Assembly: GCA_030699825.1 (NCBI GenBank)
Contig: JAUYKV010000048.1
Span: 62,001 to 126,000, forward strand
Direction: 5' to 3'
Source: Pseudomonas sp.
GTDB taxonomy: Bacteria > Pseudomonadota > Gammaproteobacteria > Pseudomonadales > Pseudomonadaceae
Length of the DNA: 64,000 nt
Shown: piece by piece, positions 1 to 12,260 of the stretch
Numbering within the stretch: the stretch's first letter is position 1
Layout: each line of letters begins with the position of its first letter
Notes under the pieces: model-generated
What the model was told of the DNA's origin: nothing
The model's database searches: none
Seen by the model: only the letters and a program-made list of their open reading frames with translations
Made by a program: the position numbers and the translations under genes

Positions 1-948
1 CGGCGCTAGCAGTGGGCGTTCGGGATCGACCCGACGCTCCTCAAAGCGACTGCGTGCGTCGCTCCAGAAGTGCTCGGCGGCTTTTTCCACGCCAGGCAGG
101 GAAAATACCTGGGTGTCCTGGGGCAGGTAGTCGAACAGGGTCGCGGTTTCTTCGAAAAACAGCGGCAGGTAGTACTCGATGCCGGCCGGGGTGATGCCGG
201 TGGACAGGTCCTGGTAGATCGGGCAACGGCGGAAGTCGACGTCGAAGCGCTCGCGAAAGCGTCCACGAAAATCGCTGACGGCTTTTTTCTCCAGCGGAAA
301 TTCACGGGCCGGCAGCAGCTTGATCGACTCGACCTTGTCGATCGAGCGCTGGGTTTCCGGGTCGAAGGTGCGCAGGGTTTCGATCTCGTCGTCGAACAGG
401 TCGATGCGAAACGGCTGCTCGCTGCCCATCGGGAACAGGTCGATCAGGGCGCCACGCACGGCGAATTCGCCGTGTTCGTAGACCGTGTCGACGCAGCGAT
501 AGCCCGCCGCTTCCAGGCGGGTGCGCATGTCCTTGACGTCGAGCTTCTGGCCAGCGTCCAGTACCAGGCTGCTGCCGAGCAGGAAACGCTTGGGGGCCAG
601 GCGATGTAGGGCAGTGGTGATCGGCACTACCAGGACGCCATGTTTCAGCTCTGGCAGGCGATAGAGTGCGGCAATCCGCTGCGAGATGATGTCCTGATGC
701 GGTGAAAACAGGTCGTAGGGCAGGGTTTCCCAGTCGGGGAAATGCAGCACCGGCAGCTCCGGGGCGAAAAAGCTCAGTTCCTGCTGCAAGCGCTCGGCGT
801 TCTGACTGTCGGCTGTCAGCAGCAGGGTAAAGCGCTTGGCAGCGCTGGCGGCTTCGGCAATCGCCAGGCTCAATGCGGCACCGGGCAGGTTGCCCCAGTG
901 CTGTTTCCCGGCGGTGGCGGGCAGAGACGGTAGACGCAGTACGGACAC
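1..948 (-). CDS. mfd: Transcription-repair coupling factor Mfd (N-terminal 316 codons, cut by the window edge)
   Basis: Mfd is the large ATP-dependent translocase that removes RNA polymerase stalled at DNA lesions and recruits UvrA. Only the N-terminal part, the UvrB-homology region, is present; the rest lies beyond the left edge. The translation shows typical N-terminal Mfd stretches such as GKQHWGNLPGAALSLA, LHFPDWETLPYDLFSPH and GITPAGIEYYLPLFFEE. The start is a GTG giving MSVLRLPSLPA, which resembles the usual Pseudomonas Mfd N-terminus; no better ATG lies in frame nearby. It diverges from the GAPDH gene across 152 bp that must hold both promoters. Identification is confident; the start is fairly confident. 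Confidence 0.93.
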   Translation of the reverse strand, partial: MSVLRLPSLPATAGKQHWGNLPGAALSLAIAEAASAAKRFTLLLTADSQNAERLQQELSFFAPELPVLHFPDWETLPYDLFSPHQDIISQRIAALYRLPELKHGVLVVPITTALHRLAPKRFLLGSSLVLDAGQKLDVKDMRTRLEAAGYRCVDTVYEHGEFAVRGALIDLFPMGSEQPFRIDLFDDEIETLRTFDPETQRSIDKVESIKLLPAREFPLEKKAVSDFRGRFRERFDVDFRRCPIYQDLSTGITPAGIEYYLPLFFEETATLFDYLPQDTQVFSLPGVEKAAEHFWSDARSRFEERRVDPERPLLAP

Positions 949-1100
949 GGGCGGCTCACGGGCATGACGACATGGCCCGCGATTGTAACTATCCGCGCTG
1001 GTTGCTGTCAGTGTTTCGTCCGTTGCAGATTGCCGGCGATTGTCTACGCCGTCATAATGTAGCCCCTTTTTTCAGCCCCTACATGTGGAAGGTACTGCCC

Positions 1101-2549
1101 GTGAATCAGAAGCCCGACCAGTGTCTCGGTGAGTGGATCGATCGTGAAGCCCTCGCAGAAGCGATGATTCCCTTGATTGGTCAACTCTACCGCAACAACA
1201 ACGTAGTCACCTCGATCTACGGTCGTAGCCTGATCAACCGTTCGGTCATTCAGATTCTCAAAGCCCATCGCTACGCCCGCCATCGTCTGGATGGCGATGC
1301 CGAGCTGTCGGTGCATGACACTTTCCCGATGCTCAAGACCATGAGCGAGCTCAAGCTGGGCGCCGCTTCCGTGGATCTGGGCCGGATGATGGCCAAGTAC
1401 CTGGAAGAAGCCAATGGCCGCAGCATCGAGCAGTTCGTGCGCGACGAGCTCGAGCCGGTTGTCGGTCAGCAGAATGTCGTGGCTCGCAAGGGCACCGATG
1501 TGGTGCTCTATGGTTTCGGCCGTATCGGTCGTCTGCTGGCACGCATCCTGATCGAGAAGACCGGTGGTGGCGATGGCCTGCGCCTGCGTGCGATTGTCGT
1601 GCGCAAGGGCGCCGAGAACGATCTGGACAAGCGCGCCAGCCTGTTGCGGCGTGACTCGGTGCACGGTCCGTTCGACGGCACCATCGTGATCGATGAAGAA
1701 AACAACACCATCACCGCCAATGGCAACCTGATCCAGGTGATTTATGCCAAGTCGCCCAGCGAAGTCGATTACACCCAGTACGGTATCGACAACGCGCTGC
1801 TGGTGGACAACACCGGTGTATGGCGTGACGCCGAGGGTTTGAGCCAGCACCTGGCCTGCCCGGGCATCGCTCGCGTGGTGCTGACGGCGCCCGGCAAGGG
1901 CGCGCTGAAGAATATCGTGCATGGCATCAACCATGGCGATATCACTGACGATGACAAGATCGTTTCCGCAGCCTCCTGCACCACCAACGCTATCGTGCCG
2001 GTGCTCAAGGCGGTGAATGACAAGTACGGCATCATCAATGGCCACGTAGAAACCGTGCACTCGTACACCAACGACCAGAACCTGATCGACAACTTCCACA
2101 AGGGCAGCCGTCGTGGGCGTAGTGCCGCGCTGAACATGGTGATCACCGAGACCGGTGCCGCCACTGCCGCCGCCAAGGCGCTGCCGGTGCTCAAGGGCAA
2201 GTTGACCGGTAATGCCATCCGCGTGCCGACGCCGAACGTGTCCATGGCCATCCTCAACCTGAACCTGGAAAAGGCCGCAACCCGCGAAGAGATGAACGAG
2301 TACCTGCGCTACATGGCGCTGCACTCGGATCTGCACAAGCAGATCGACTTCGTCAATTCCCAGGAAGTGGTCTCCACCGACTTCGTTGGCTCGCGTCACG
2401 CTGGCGTGGTGGATGCCGAGGCGACCATCGCCAATGACAATCGTGTCGTGCTCTATGTGTGGTACGACAACGAGTTTGGCTACAGCTGTCAGGTGGTGCG
2501 TGTGATGGAAGACATGGTCGGAGTCAATCCGCCGGCTTTTCCGCGCTAA
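1101..2549 (+). CDS. N-terminally extended glyceraldehyde-3-phosphate dehydrogenase
   Basis: NAD(P)-dependent glyceraldehyde-3-phosphate dehydrogenase of glycolysis/gluconeogenesis, cytoplasmic. The dinucleotide-binding GFGRIGR motif is at about residues 138-144 and the catalytic cysteine in SAASCTTNA at about 293. At 482 aa it is about 150 residues longer than classical GAPDH; the extra N-terminal ~130 residues (EWIDREALAEAMIPLIGQLY onward) are typical of a distinct Pseudomonas/Vibrio-type GAPDH group. The GTG start is chosen because GGAAGG lies 8 nt upstream; an ATG at 1083 would add six residues but has no evident ribosome-binding site. A strong terminator follows. Whether it works catabolically or gluconeogenically cannot be read from the sequence. 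Confidence 0.9.
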   Translation: MNQKPDQCLGEWIDREALAEAMIPLIGQLYRNNNVVTSIYGRSLINRSVIQILKAHRYARHRLDGDAELSVHDTFPMLKTMSELKLGAASVDLGRMMAKYLEEANGRSIEQFVRDELEPVVGQQNVVARKGTDVVLYGFGRIGRLLARILIEKTGGGDGLRLRAIVVRKGAENDLDKRASLLRRDSVHGPFDGTIVIDEENNTITANGNLIQVIYAKSPSEVDYTQYGIDNALLVDNTGVWRDAEGLSQHLACPGIARVVLTAPGKGALKNIVHGINHGDITDDDKIVSAASCTTNAIVPVLKAVNDKYGIINGHVETVHSYTNDQNLIDNFHKGSRRGRSAALNMVITETGAATAAAKALPVLKGKLTGNAIRVPTPNVSMAILNLNLEKAATREEMNEYLRYMALHSDLHKQIDFVNSQEVVSTDFVGSRHAGVVDAEATIANDNRVVLYVWYDNEFGYSCQVVRVMEDMVGVNPPAFPR

Positions 2550-2570
2550 GCGCTAGCGGCAATTGAAAAA

Positions 2571-2597
2571 AACGGGAGCCTTGGCTCCCGTTTTTTT
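2571..2597. terminator. Bidirectional Rho-independent terminator
   Basis: Perfect 9-bp stem ACGGGAGCC / GGCTCCCGT with a short loop, preceded by a run of A and followed by seven T. The A and T runs let it serve both the GAPDH gene on the plus strand and the convergent chalcone-isomerase-like gene on the minus strand. Confidence 0.9.
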
Positions 2598-2612
2598 ATC
2601 CGCGTTTGCCTG

Positions 2613-4784
<2,172 letters not shown>

Positions 4785-4787
4785 CCC

Positions 4788-5999
4788 ATGGGTATTCGCG
4801 AATTCCTCGACAAGATCGAGCACAACTTCGAAAAAGGCGGCAAGTTCGAAAAGTGGTTCGCCTTGTACGAGGCAGTTGACACGTTCCTCTATCGCCCCGG
4901 TAGCGTGACTAAAACCACTGCTCACGTGCGTGACGGCATCGACCTCAAGCGCATGATGATCATCGTCTGGTTGTGCACCTTCCCGGCGATGTTCTTTGGT
5001 ATGTGGAACACCGGTTACCAGGCCAACCTGATTTTCGCCCAGAGCCCCGAGCTGTTGGCGGCCCAGGAAGGTTGGCACTTTGCCTTGATCAGCGCGCTGG
5101 CCGGTTTCGACCCGAACAGTCTGTGGGACAACTTTGTCCAGGGCGCTGCCTGGTTCCTGCCGGTCTATGCGGTGATCTTCATCGTCGGCGGTTTCTGGGA
5201 GGTGTTGTTCGCCTCGATCCGCAAGCATGAAGTCAACGAAGGCTTCTTCGTCACCTCCGTGCTGTTCGCCCTGATTCTGCCACCGAGCATTCCGCTGTGG
5301 CAGGTTGCGCTGGGCATCAGTTTCGGTGTGGTAATCGGCAAGGAAGTGTTTGGCGGTACCGGCAAGAACTTCCTCAACCCGGCGCTGACCGGCCGTGCCT
5401 TCCTGTTCTTCGCCTACCCGGCGCAGATGTCCGGCGATGCGGTCTGGACCGCGGTCGACGGCTTCGCCGGTGCCACTGCGCTGAGCCTGGCTGCGTCCGG
5501 CGGGATCGAAAACGTGATTGGTCAGGGCATTACCTGGATGGACGCCTTCGTCGGCACCATTCACGGCTCCCTGGGTGAAACCAGCACCCTGGCGATCCTG
5601 ATCGGCGGCGGTGTGCTGTTGCTCACCAAGATCGCTTCCTGGCGCATCGTCGCCGGGGTGATGTTGGGCATGATCGGCCTCAGTCTGTTGTTCAACGCCC
5701 TGGGTTCGACCACCAACCCGATGTTCGCCATGCCGTGGTACTGGCACCTGGTGGTCGGCGGTTTCGCCTTCGGCATGTTGTTCATGGCCACCGATCCGGT
5801 GTCGGCGTCCATGACCAATACCGGCAAGTGGATTTTCGGTGCCTTGATCGGTGTGATGGTGGTGTTGATCCGTGTGGTCAACCCGGCGTTTCCGGAAGGC
5901 ATGATGCTGGCGATTCTGTTCGCCAACCTGTTCGCACCGCTGGTCGACCATTTCGTCGTTCAAGCCAATATCAAGCGGAGGCTGGCACGCAATGTCTAG
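4788..5999 (+). CDS. nqrB: Na+-translocating NADH:quinone reductase subunit B
   Basis: Polytopic inner-membrane subunit of Na+-NQR carrying a covalent FMN and riboflavin; homologous to RnfD. It has 403 aa with around ten hydrophobic segments. The FMN-attachment threonine lies in FAGATALSL (about T230), matching the GAT flavinylation signature modified by ApbE. A strong ribosome-binding site (GAAGGAGGG) precedes the ATG. The 3' end overlaps nqrC by 8 nt, indicating translational coupling. Confidence 0.97.
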   Translation: MGIREFLDKIEHNFEKGGKFEKWFALYEAVDTFLYRPGSVTKTTAHVRDGIDLKRMMIIVWLCTFPAMFFGMWNTGYQANLIFAQSPELLAAQEGWHFALISALAGFDPNSLWDNFVQGAAWFLPVYAVIFIVGGFWEVLFASIRKHEVNEGFFVTSVLFALILPPSIPLWQVALGISFGVVIGKEVFGGTGKNFLNPALTGRAFLFFAYPAQMSGDAVWTAVDGFAGATALSLAASGGIENVIGQGITWMDAFVGTIHGSLGETSTLAILIGGGVLLLTKIASWRIVAGVMLGMIGLSLLFNALGSTTNPMFAMPWYWHLVVGGFAFGMLFMATDPVSASMTNTGKWIFGALIGVMVVLIRVVNPAFPEGMMLAILFANLFAPLVDHFVVQANIKRRLARNV

Positions 6000-6780
6000 T
6001 CAAAAAGAATCCACCGCACGCACGCTGACGGTGGCCCTGCTGGTCTGCCTGGTGTGCTCGGTGTTCGTCGCCGGTGCCGCCGTGGCGCTCAAGCCGACCC
6101 AACTGGACAACCGTCTGTTGGATAAGCAGCGCAGCATTCTCGCAATCGCCGGTCTGGGCGAGGCGAAGATGTCGGCGCGCGAAGTCAAGGGGCTGTTCAA
6201 CAGCACCATCAGCGCCAAGCTGGTCGACCTGGAAAGCGGCAAGTTCTCCGATGCCCAGGATCCGGTGACCTTCGATCCGTTGAAAGCCTCGAAGGATCCC
6301 AAGCTCTCCAGCGTTCTGCCGGGTGAGCAGGATATCGCCTCGATCAAGCGTCTGGAGCGTTACACCACTGTGTATGTCGTGGAAAAGGATGGTCAGGTCG
6401 AAACCGTGATTTTGCCAGTACGCGGTTATGGTTTGTGGTCAACGCTGTACGGTTTTATTGCACTCAAGGGTGATCTTAATACCGTAGTCGGCATGGGCTT
6501 CTACCAGCATGCCGAGACCCCGGGCCTTGGTGGCGAAGTGGATAACCCGAAGTGGAAAGGTCAGTGGCCAGGCAAGACCCTGTTTGACCAAGACGGCACA
6601 CTTGCCGTGGAAGTGGTCAAAGGCGGCGTCGACCCACAAAGCCCGCAAGCAGTTCATCAGGTCGATGCATTGGCCGGCGCGACCTTGACCAGTAAGGGCG
6701 TGGACAATCTGCTGAAGTTCTGGCTTGGCCAGAATGGTTTCGGTCCGTTTATTGCGAACTTGCGCGCAGGGGAGGCTTGA
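5992..6780 (+). CDS. nqrC: Na+-translocating NADH:quinone reductase subunit C
   Basis: Membrane-anchored subunit with one N-terminal transmembrane helix ([20 protein letters not shown]) and a large periplasmic FMN-binding domain. The covalent FMN site is the threonine in [10 protein letters not shown] (about T231), close to the consensus DxxSGATxT but with Ala in the Ser position. Length 262 aa is normal. It starts within the end of nqrB and is followed 2 nt later by nqrD. The attaching enzyme ApbE is encoded downstream in the same operon. Confidence 0.97.
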   Translation: MSSQKESTARTLTVALLVCLVCSVFVAGAAVALKPTQLDNRLLDKQRSILAIAGLGEAKMSAREVKGLFNSTISAKLVDLESGKFSDAQDPVTFDPLKASKDPKLSSVLPGEQDIASIKRLERYTTVYVVEKDGQVETVILPVRGYGLWSTLYGFIALKGDLNTVVGMGFYQHAETPGLGGEVDNPKWKGQWPGKTLFDQDGTLAVEVVKGGVDPQSPQAVHQVDALAGATLTSKGVDNLLKFWLGQNGFGPFIANLRAGEA

Positions 6781-6782
6781 TC

Positions 6783-7451
6783 ATGTCGCAACCGACTATT
6801 AAAGAAGTCCTGCTTAACCCGATCTTCAACAACAACCCCATCGGTTTGCAGATTCTCGGTATCTGTTCCGCATTGGCGGTGACCTCGAACCTGAAAACCG
6901 CCTTGGTGATGTCGATCGCCCTGACCCTGGTAACCGGGTTCTCCAACCTGTTCATTTCGATGATCCGCAGCCAGATCCCCAGCTCGATCCGCATGATCGT
7001 GCAGATGGTGATCATCGCATCCTTGGTCATCGTGGTCGATCAGGTGCTCAAGGCCTATGCCTTCAGCCTGTCCAAGCAGTTGTCGGTGTTCGTCGGACTG
7101 ATCATCACCAACTGCATCGTGATGGGCCGAGCCGAAGCTTTTGCCATGCAGAACCCGCCGGTGTTGTCGTTCTTCGACGGTATCGGTAACGGCTTGGGCT
7201 ACAGCGCCATGCTGATCATGCTGGGTATAGTTCGCGAGCTGTTCGGCGCGGGTAAGCTGATGGGCTACGAGATCATTCCGGTGATCAACGACGGTGGTTG
7301 GTATCAGCCTAACGGCTTGTTGCTGCTGCCACCTTCGGCGTTCTTCCTGATTGGTCTGTTCATCTGGGCCTTGCGTAGCTGGAAAAGAGAGCAGGTTGAG
7401 AAACCGAGCTTCAAGATGGCGCCTCAGGTATCCAGTAAGGAGGCCTACTAA
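6783..7451 (+). CDS. nqrD: Na+-translocating NADH:quinone reductase subunit D
   Basis: Integral-membrane subunit (222 aa, about six transmembrane helices) that with NqrE forms the inverted pair coordinating the intramembrane iron centre. The N-terminal [19 protein letters not shown] is diagnostic. The ATG is preferred over an in-frame TTG two codons upstream because GGGAGG lies 7 nt before it. The stop codon overlaps the nqrE start by one base (TAATG). Confidence 0.96.
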   Translation: MSQPTIKEVLLNPIFNNNPIGLQILGICSALAVTSNLKTALVMSIALTLVTGFSNLFISMIRSQIPSSIRMIVQMVIIASLVIVVDQVLKAYAFSLSKQLSVFVGLIITNCIVMGRAEAFAMQNPPVLSFFDGIGNGLGYSAMLIMLGIVRELFGAGKLMGYEIIPVINDGGWYQPNGLLLLPPSAFFLIGLFIWALRSWKREQVEKPSFKMAPQVSSKEAY

Positions 7452-8059
7452 TGGAACACTACATCAGCTTGCTGGCCAAGGCGGTGTTCGTTGAGAACAT
7501 GGCGCTGGCCTTCTTCCTCGGCATGTGCACCTTCATCGCCATCTCGAAGAAAGTCGAGACGGCGATTGGTCTGGGTATCGCCGTGGTCGTGGTGCAGGTG
7601 ATTACCGTACCGGCGAACAACCTGATCTACACCTATTTGTTGAAAGACGGTGCGCTGGCCTGGGCTGGTATGCCGGAAGTCGATCTGAGCTTCCTCGGTC
7701 TGCTCAGCTACATTGGTGTGATCGCAGCGATCGTGCAGATCCTCGAGATGCTTCTGGATAAGTACGTGCCCTCGCTGTACAACGCCCTCGGCGTATTCCT
7801 GCCATTGATCACGGTGAACTGCGCGATCATGGGCGGCACCCTGTTCATGGTCGAGCGTGACTACAACCTGGCGGAAAGTACCGTGTACGGCTTCGGCTCG
7901 GGACTGTCCTGGGCGCTGGCGATTGCCGCTTTGGCGGGGATTCGCGAGAAGCTCAAGTACAGCGACGTACCGGCAGGCTTGCAGGGGCTGGGCATCACCT
8001 TTATCACCATCGGTCTGATGTCTCTGGGCTTCATGTCCTTCTCCGGCGTGCAGTTGTAA
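7451..8059 (+). CDS. nqrE: Na+-translocating NADH:quinone reductase subunit E
   Basis: Integral-membrane subunit, 202 aa with six hydrophobic segments, homologous to RnfA and inverted relative to NqrD. It begins [20 protein letters not shown]. Conserved cysteines in the transmembrane part (FLGMCTF and VNCAIMGG) fit the role of ligating the iron centre together with NqrD. Ribosome-binding sequence AAGGAGG lies in the end of nqrD. Translational coupling with nqrD is expected from the one-base overlap. Confidence 0.96.
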   Translation: MEHYISLLAKAVFVENMALAFFLGMCTFIAISKKVETAIGLGIAVVVVQVITVPANNLIYTYLLKDGALAWAGMPEVDLSFLGLLSYIGVIAAIVQILEMLLDKYVPSLYNALGVFLPLITVNCAIMGGTLFMVERDYNLAESTVYGFGSGLSWALAIAALAGIREKLKYSDVPAGLQGLGITFITIGLMSLGFMSFSGVQL

Positions 8060-8074
8060 GGAAGGGATGAATAG

Positions 8075-9301
8075 ATGATCAATTACGAAATCTTTCTCGC
8101 GATCGGCATGTTCACCGGCATTGTGCTGGCACTGGTGCTGATCATTCTCGCTGCGCGCGCCAAGCTGGTTTCCAGTGGTGACGTGAGTATCGAGATCAAT
8201 GGCGAAAAAACCATTGTGGTACCGGCCGGCGGCAAATTGCTGCAGACCCTGGCGTCCAACAATATCTTCCTGTCGTCCGCCTGTGGTGGCGGTGGTACCT
8301 GCGCGCAGTGCAAGTGTGTAGTGGAAAGCGGCGGTGGCGAAATGCTGCCGACCGAAGAAGCCGCCTTCACCCGTCGCGAAGCCAAGGCTGGCTGGCGCCT
8401 GTCCTGCCAGACCCCGGTCAAGCAGGACATGAAGATCGAGGTGCCGGAAGAAGTCTTCGGCGTGAAGAAGTGGGAATGCACGGTGTTGTCCAACCCGAAC
8501 GTGGCCACCTTCATCAAGGAGCTGACGCTGAAACTGCCGGAAGGCGAGAGCGTCGACTTCCGCGCCGGTGGCTATGTCCAGCTGGAATGCCCGCCGCATG
8601 AAGTGCATTACAAGGACTTCGATATTCAGGAAGAGTACCGCGGCGACTGGGACAAGTTTAACCAGTGGAAGTACGTGTCCAAGGTCGAGGAGACCACGAT
8701 TCGTGCCTATTCCATGGCCAACTACCCGGAAGAAGTGGGCCTGGTGAAGTTCAATATCCGTATTGCTTCGCCTCCGCCGGGCAAGGACGATCTGCCGCCG
8801 GGCAAGATGAGCTCCTATGTGTTCAGCCTCAAGCCGGGCGACAAGATCGACGTATACGGTCCGTTTGGTGAGTTCTTCGCCAAGGACACCGATGCCGAGA
8901 TGGTCTTTGTCGGTGGCGGTGCCGGTATGGCGCCGATGCGTTCGCATATCTTCGACCAGCTCAAGCGCCTCAAGTCGACGCGTAAGATCAGCTTCTGGTA
9001 TGGCGCACGCTCCATGCGTGAAGCCTTCTATGTCGAAGAGTACGACCAGTTGCAGGCGGAGAACCCCAACTTCAAGTGGCACCTGGCGTTGTCCGATCCG
9101 TTGCCGGAAGACAACTGGACCGGGATGAAGGGCTTCATCCACAACGTGCTGTTCGAGAACTACCTGAAGGAGCATCCGGCTCCGGAAGATTGCGAGTTCT
9201 ACATGTGCGGCCCGCCGATGATGAACGCCGCCGTGATCAAGATGTTGGTCGACCTGGGTGTGGAGGAGGAAAATATCCTGCTCGACGACTTCGGCGGCTA
9301 A
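8075..9301 (+). CDS. nqrF: Na+-translocating NADH:quinone reductase subunit F
   Basis: NADH-oxidising subunit and electron entry point of Na+-NQR. It has one N-terminal transmembrane helix, then a ferredoxin-like domain with [2Fe-2S] ligands C70, C76, C79 and C111 ([14 protein letters not shown] and RLSCQ), an FAD domain with [11 protein letters not shown], and an NADH-binding C-terminal domain ([29 protein letters not shown]). At 408 aa it is full length and apparently intact. Confidence 0.97.
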   Translation: MINYEIFLAIGMFTGIVLALVLIILAARAKLVSSGDVSIEINGEKTIVVPAGGKLLQTLASNNIFLSSACGGGGTCAQCKCVVESGGGEMLPTEEAAFTRREAKAGWRLSCQTPVKQDMKIEVPEEVFGVKKWECTVLSNPNVATFIKELTLKLPEGESVDFRAGGYVQLECPPHEVHYKDFDIQEEYRGDWDKFNQWKYVSKVEETTIRAYSMANYPEEVGLVKFNIRIASPPPGKDDLPPGKMSSYVFSLKPGDKIDVYGPFGEFFAKDTDAEMVFVGGGAGMAPMRSHIFDQLKRLKSTRKISFWYGARSMREAFYVEEYDQLQAENPNFKWHLALSDPLPEDNWTGMKGFIHNVLFENYLKEHPAPEDCEFYMCGPPMMNAAVIKMLVDLGVEEENILLDDFGG

Positions 9302-9303
9302 GC

Positions 9304-10329
9304 ATGAAGTCAGCGGTATTCCAGCCCGTTATCGCTGTCGCCTTGGCGACAGCCCTAGCGGGCTGTTTGCATTCTGAGCAGGTCGAAGAGTTCGGTGGCC
9401 CGACCATGGGCAGTACCTACTCGGTGAAATATGTCACCGGCGAGGGTGTCGCCGATGCGCCGACCCTCAAGACCGAGACCGAGGCGATTCTGGCCGAAGT
9501 CGATCAGCAGATGTCTACCTACCGCGAGGATTCCGTTATCTCGACGTTCAACCGGGCGCCAGCGGGCAGCTGTATGGCCGTTCCCGCCGGGGTGCTCGAG
9601 GTTGTGCGCGTGGGGTTGCAGTTGGCCGAGGAAAGTGGCGGCGCTTTCGATCCGACCCTCGAACCCTTGCTCAATCTGTGGGGCTTTGGCCCGCAGGCGC
9701 GGATCGAACGGGTGCCGAGTGTCGAGCAACTGGCCGAGGCGCGCCGGCGCAGCGGTTATCGGCATCTGCGCATCGACGGGCAACAACTGTGCAAGGACGT
9801 CGATCTGCAACTGGACCTCAACAGCATCGCTGCCGGTTATACGGTTGAAAGAATCGTCAGCCGTCTGACCGAGCTGGGTGTCGACAGTTACCTGGTGGAT
9901 GTCACCGGGGAACTCAAGGCCGCCGGCAAGAAGCCGGATGGCCAGCCCTGGCGTATCGCCATCGAGGCGCCACGCGATGATCAGCGGGTGGCGCAGAGGA
10001 TTCTGCAGCTGGATGGTTACGGTATTTCCACCTCGGGTGATTACCGCAATTATTTCGAGGAAAACGGCGTGCGCTACTCGCACACGCTGGATCCGCAAAC
10101 CGGGGCGCCCATCACTCACAAGCTGGCAGCGGTGACGGTCGCCGATCCATCGACCTTACGCGCTGATGGCTTGTCTACATTATTGATGGTACTAGGGCCG
10201 CAGCGTGGTTTGGCTTACGCTGAACAGGCCGGCATCGCGGCGTTTTTCGTGACCCGTGAAGGCGAGGGCTTCGTCGCACGGGGTACCATGGCTTTCGAGC
10301 AGCTGTTCGCTGCAGGAGAAGAGCAATGA
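9304..10329 (+). CDS. apbE: FAD:protein FMN transferase (lipoprotein)
   Basis: ApbE covalently links FMN from FAD to threonines of NqrB and NqrC. The 341-aa product has a lipoprotein signal ending LATALAGC (lipidated C21), placing it at the periplasmic face. Family motifs include GPTMGSTYSVKY near the start, QMSTYREDSVISTFN, LDLNSIAAGYTVERI, LVDVTGELKAAGKKP and HTLDPQTGAPI. The ATG two bases after the nqrF stop is chosen over a long upstream extension that merely overlaps nqrF. Location in the operon with its substrates is classical. The stop overlaps nqrM by 4 nt. Confidence 0.95.
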   Translation: MKSAVFQPVIAVALATALAGCLHSEQVEEFGGPTMGSTYSVKYVTGEGVADAPTLKTETEAILAEVDQQMSTYREDSVISTFNRAPAGSCMAVPAGVLEVVRVGLQLAEESGGAFDPTLEPLLNLWGFGPQARIERVPSVEQLAEARRRSGYRHLRIDGQQLCKDVDLQLDLNSIAAGYTVERIVSRLTELGVDSYLVDVTGELKAAGKKPDGQPWRIAIEAPRDDQRVAQRILQLDGYGISTSGDYRNYFEENGVRYSHTLDPQTGAPITHKLAAVTVADPSTLRADGLSTLLMVLGPQRGLAYAEQAGIAAFFVTREGEGFVARGTMAFEQLFAAGEEQ

Positions 10330-10553
10330 TTTGGTTGACCGTATTTTTCACCATGCTGTTGGTGGTGTCGTTGATGGCCGTTGGCGTGATCATGGGGCGT
10401 AAACCGATTGCCGGTTCCTGTGGCGGTATTGCCAATCTGGGCATCGAGAAGGAGTGCTCGATTTGCGGCGGGAGTCGTGAGAAGTGCGAAGAGGTCAACA
10501 GTGCGCCGCAGACCAATTCCGGCGCGCAGGCCTACGACGCGACCAAGCGCTAA
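10326..10553 (+). CDS. nqrM: Na+-NQR maturation factor NqrM (DUF539)
   Basis: A 75-aa single-pass membrane protein with an N-terminal helix (WLTVFFTMLLVVSLMAVGVI) and a cysteine-rich tail (GSCGGIANLG and ECSICGG). NqrM is required for assembly of Na+-NQR and is thought to deliver iron to the NqrD/NqrE centre through its cysteines. The ATGA overlap with apbE and position as last gene of the nqr operon support the assignment. The GSCGG and CSICGG motifs are the family signature. Confidence 0.93.
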   Translation: MIWLTVFFTMLLVVSLMAVGVIMGRKPIAGSCGGIANLGIEKECSICGGSREKCEEVNSAPQTNSGAQAYDATKR

Positions 10554-10678
10554 TCGCCATTCGCCGGCCGGCATGTCAGGCTGCGAATCACGTATCGATT
10601 GCCAGGCTGCCCTTGATGCAGTGCTGGCCCTGCCGAGAGTGCGGAACAAGCGCTCCGGTGTGATCTGAAGGAGTAAAC

Positions 10679-12073
10679 ATGGCGGTCTACAGCTACGACG
10701 TAGTGGTGCTGGGCTCGGGCCCGGCGGGTGAGGGCGCGGCAATGAACGCGGCCAAGGCGGGTCGCAAGGTGGCGGTGGTCGATAGCCGGCGCGAGGTCGG
10801 TGGCAACTGCACCCACCTGGGCACCATCCCGTCCAAGGCGTTGCGCCATTCGGTGCGCCAGATCATGCAGTTCAACACCAACCCGATGTTTCGCCAGATC
10901 GGCGAGCCGCGCTGGTTTTCCTTCCCCGATGTGCTGAAAAGTGCCGAACGGGTGATTTCCAAGCAGGTTGCCTCGCGCACCGGTTACTACGCACGCAATC
11001 GCATCGACCTGTTTTTCGGCACGGGCAGCTTTGCCGATGAGCAAACCATCGAGGTGGTCTGCGCCAATGGCGTGGTGGAAAAGCTGGTGGCCAAGCAGAT
11101 CGTCATCGCCACCGGCTCGCGTCCCTATCGTCCGGCGGATGTCAACTTCCATCATCCGCGGGTGTATGACAGCGACACCATCCTCACCCTCAGTCACACC
11201 CCGCGCCGGCTGATCATCTACGGGGCTGGGGTCATCGGTTGCGAGTATGCGTCGATCTTCAGCGGCCTCGGCGTGCTGGTCGACCTGATCGACAATCGCG
11301 ACCAATTACTGAGTTTCCTGGATTCTGAAATCTCCGATGCGCTCAGCTATCACCTGCGCAACAGCAACGTACTGATTCGCCACAACGAAGAGTACGAGAG
11401 CATCGAAGGTGTGGATAACGGTGTGGTTCTGCATCTTAAATCGGGCAAGAAGATCAAGGCCGACGCCCTGCTCTGGTGTAACGGCCGAACCGGCAACACC
11501 GACCAGCTCGGCCTGGAAAATATTGGCATCAAGGTCAATAGCCGTGGGCAGATCGAGGTCGACCAGAATTACCGCACCGAAGTGTCGAACATCTTCGCCG
11601 CGGGTGACGTGATCGGCTGGCCGAGCCTGGCCAGTGCGGCCTACGACCAGGGCCGCTCGGCCGCGGGCAATATCGTCGAGAACGATAGCTGGCGTTTCGT
11701 CGACGATGTCCCGACCGGCATCTACACCATCCCGGAGATCAGTTCGATCGGCAAGAACGAACGCGAGCTGACCCAGGCCAAGATTCCCTACGAAGTGGGC
11801 AAGGCATTCTTCAAGAGCATGGCGCGGGCGCAGATCTCCAACGAACCGGTGGGCATGTTGAAGATCCTGTTCCATCGCGAGACGCTCGAGGTACTCGGCG
11901 TGCATTGCTTCGGCTACCAGGCCTCGGAGATCGTGCACATCGGTCAGGCGATCATGAACCAGAAGGGCGAGGCCAACAGCATCAGGTATTTCGTCAACAC
12001 CACCTTCAACTACCCGACCATGGCCGAGGCTTACCGGGTCGCGGCGTTCGACGGCCTCAACCGGCTTTTTTGA
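10679..12073 (+). CDS. sthA: Soluble pyridine nucleotide transhydrogenase
   Basis: Cytoplasmic FAD-dependent transhydrogenase (Si-specific) that equilibrates NADPH and NAD+, relieving NADPH excess. It has 464 aa with an N-terminal FAD motif ([19 protein letters not shown]), the family-specific [18 protein letters not shown] in which the disulfide cysteine pair of related dehydrogenases is reduced to one Cys, a second dinucleotide motif ([16 protein letters not shown]) and the C-terminal dimerisation domain ([16 protein letters not shown]). A clear GAAGGAG precedes the ATG. It follows nqrM after 125 bp of non-coding sequence and ends at a strong terminator. Confidence 0.96.
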   Translation: MAVYSYDVVVLGSGPAGEGAAMNAAKAGRKVAVVDSRREVGGNCTHLGTIPSKALRHSVRQIMQFNTNPMFRQIGEPRWFSFPDVLKSAERVISKQVASRTGYYARNRIDLFFGTGSFADEQTIEVVCANGVVEKLVAKQIVIATGSRPYRPADVNFHHPRVYDSDTILTLSHTPRRLIIYGAGVIGCEYASIFSGLGVLVDLIDNRDQLLSFLDSEISDALSYHLRNSNVLIRHNEEYESIEGVDNGVVLHLKSGKKIKADALLWCNGRTGNTDQLGLENIGIKVNSRGQIEVDQNYRTEVSNIFAAGDVIGWPSLASAAYDQGRSAAGNIVENDSWRFVDDVPTGIYTIPEISSIGKNERELTQAKIPYEVGKAFFKSMARAQISNEPVGMLKILFHRETLEVLGVHCFGYQASEIVHIGQAIMNQKGEANSIRYFVNTTFNYPTMAEAYRVAAFDGLNRLF

Positions 12074-12175
12074 ACGGCTCCGACCGGTGGCCTGAGCCGG
12101 TCGGGGAAGATCCGTTCAGCGACTCCCCGGCGTGGCGCTGGCCGAACCGGGAGAGTTTCTGACCAGGCAGCAATT

Positions 12176-12206
12176 AAAAACCGGCCCTGAAGTGGCCGGT
12201 TTTTTA
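12176..12206. terminator. Rho-independent terminator between sthA and the phosphodiesterase gene
   Basis: Stem AACCGGCC / GGCCGGTT with a 7-nt loop (CTGAAGT), A-rich before and TTTTTTATT after. It terminates sthA and can also act on the convergent minus-strand genes. Confidence 0.88.
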
Positions 12207-12260
12207 TTACCTGCTTTGCAGGTAACAGTAGTCGAGAGACAAGATCGGTCCGGGTAGGCC

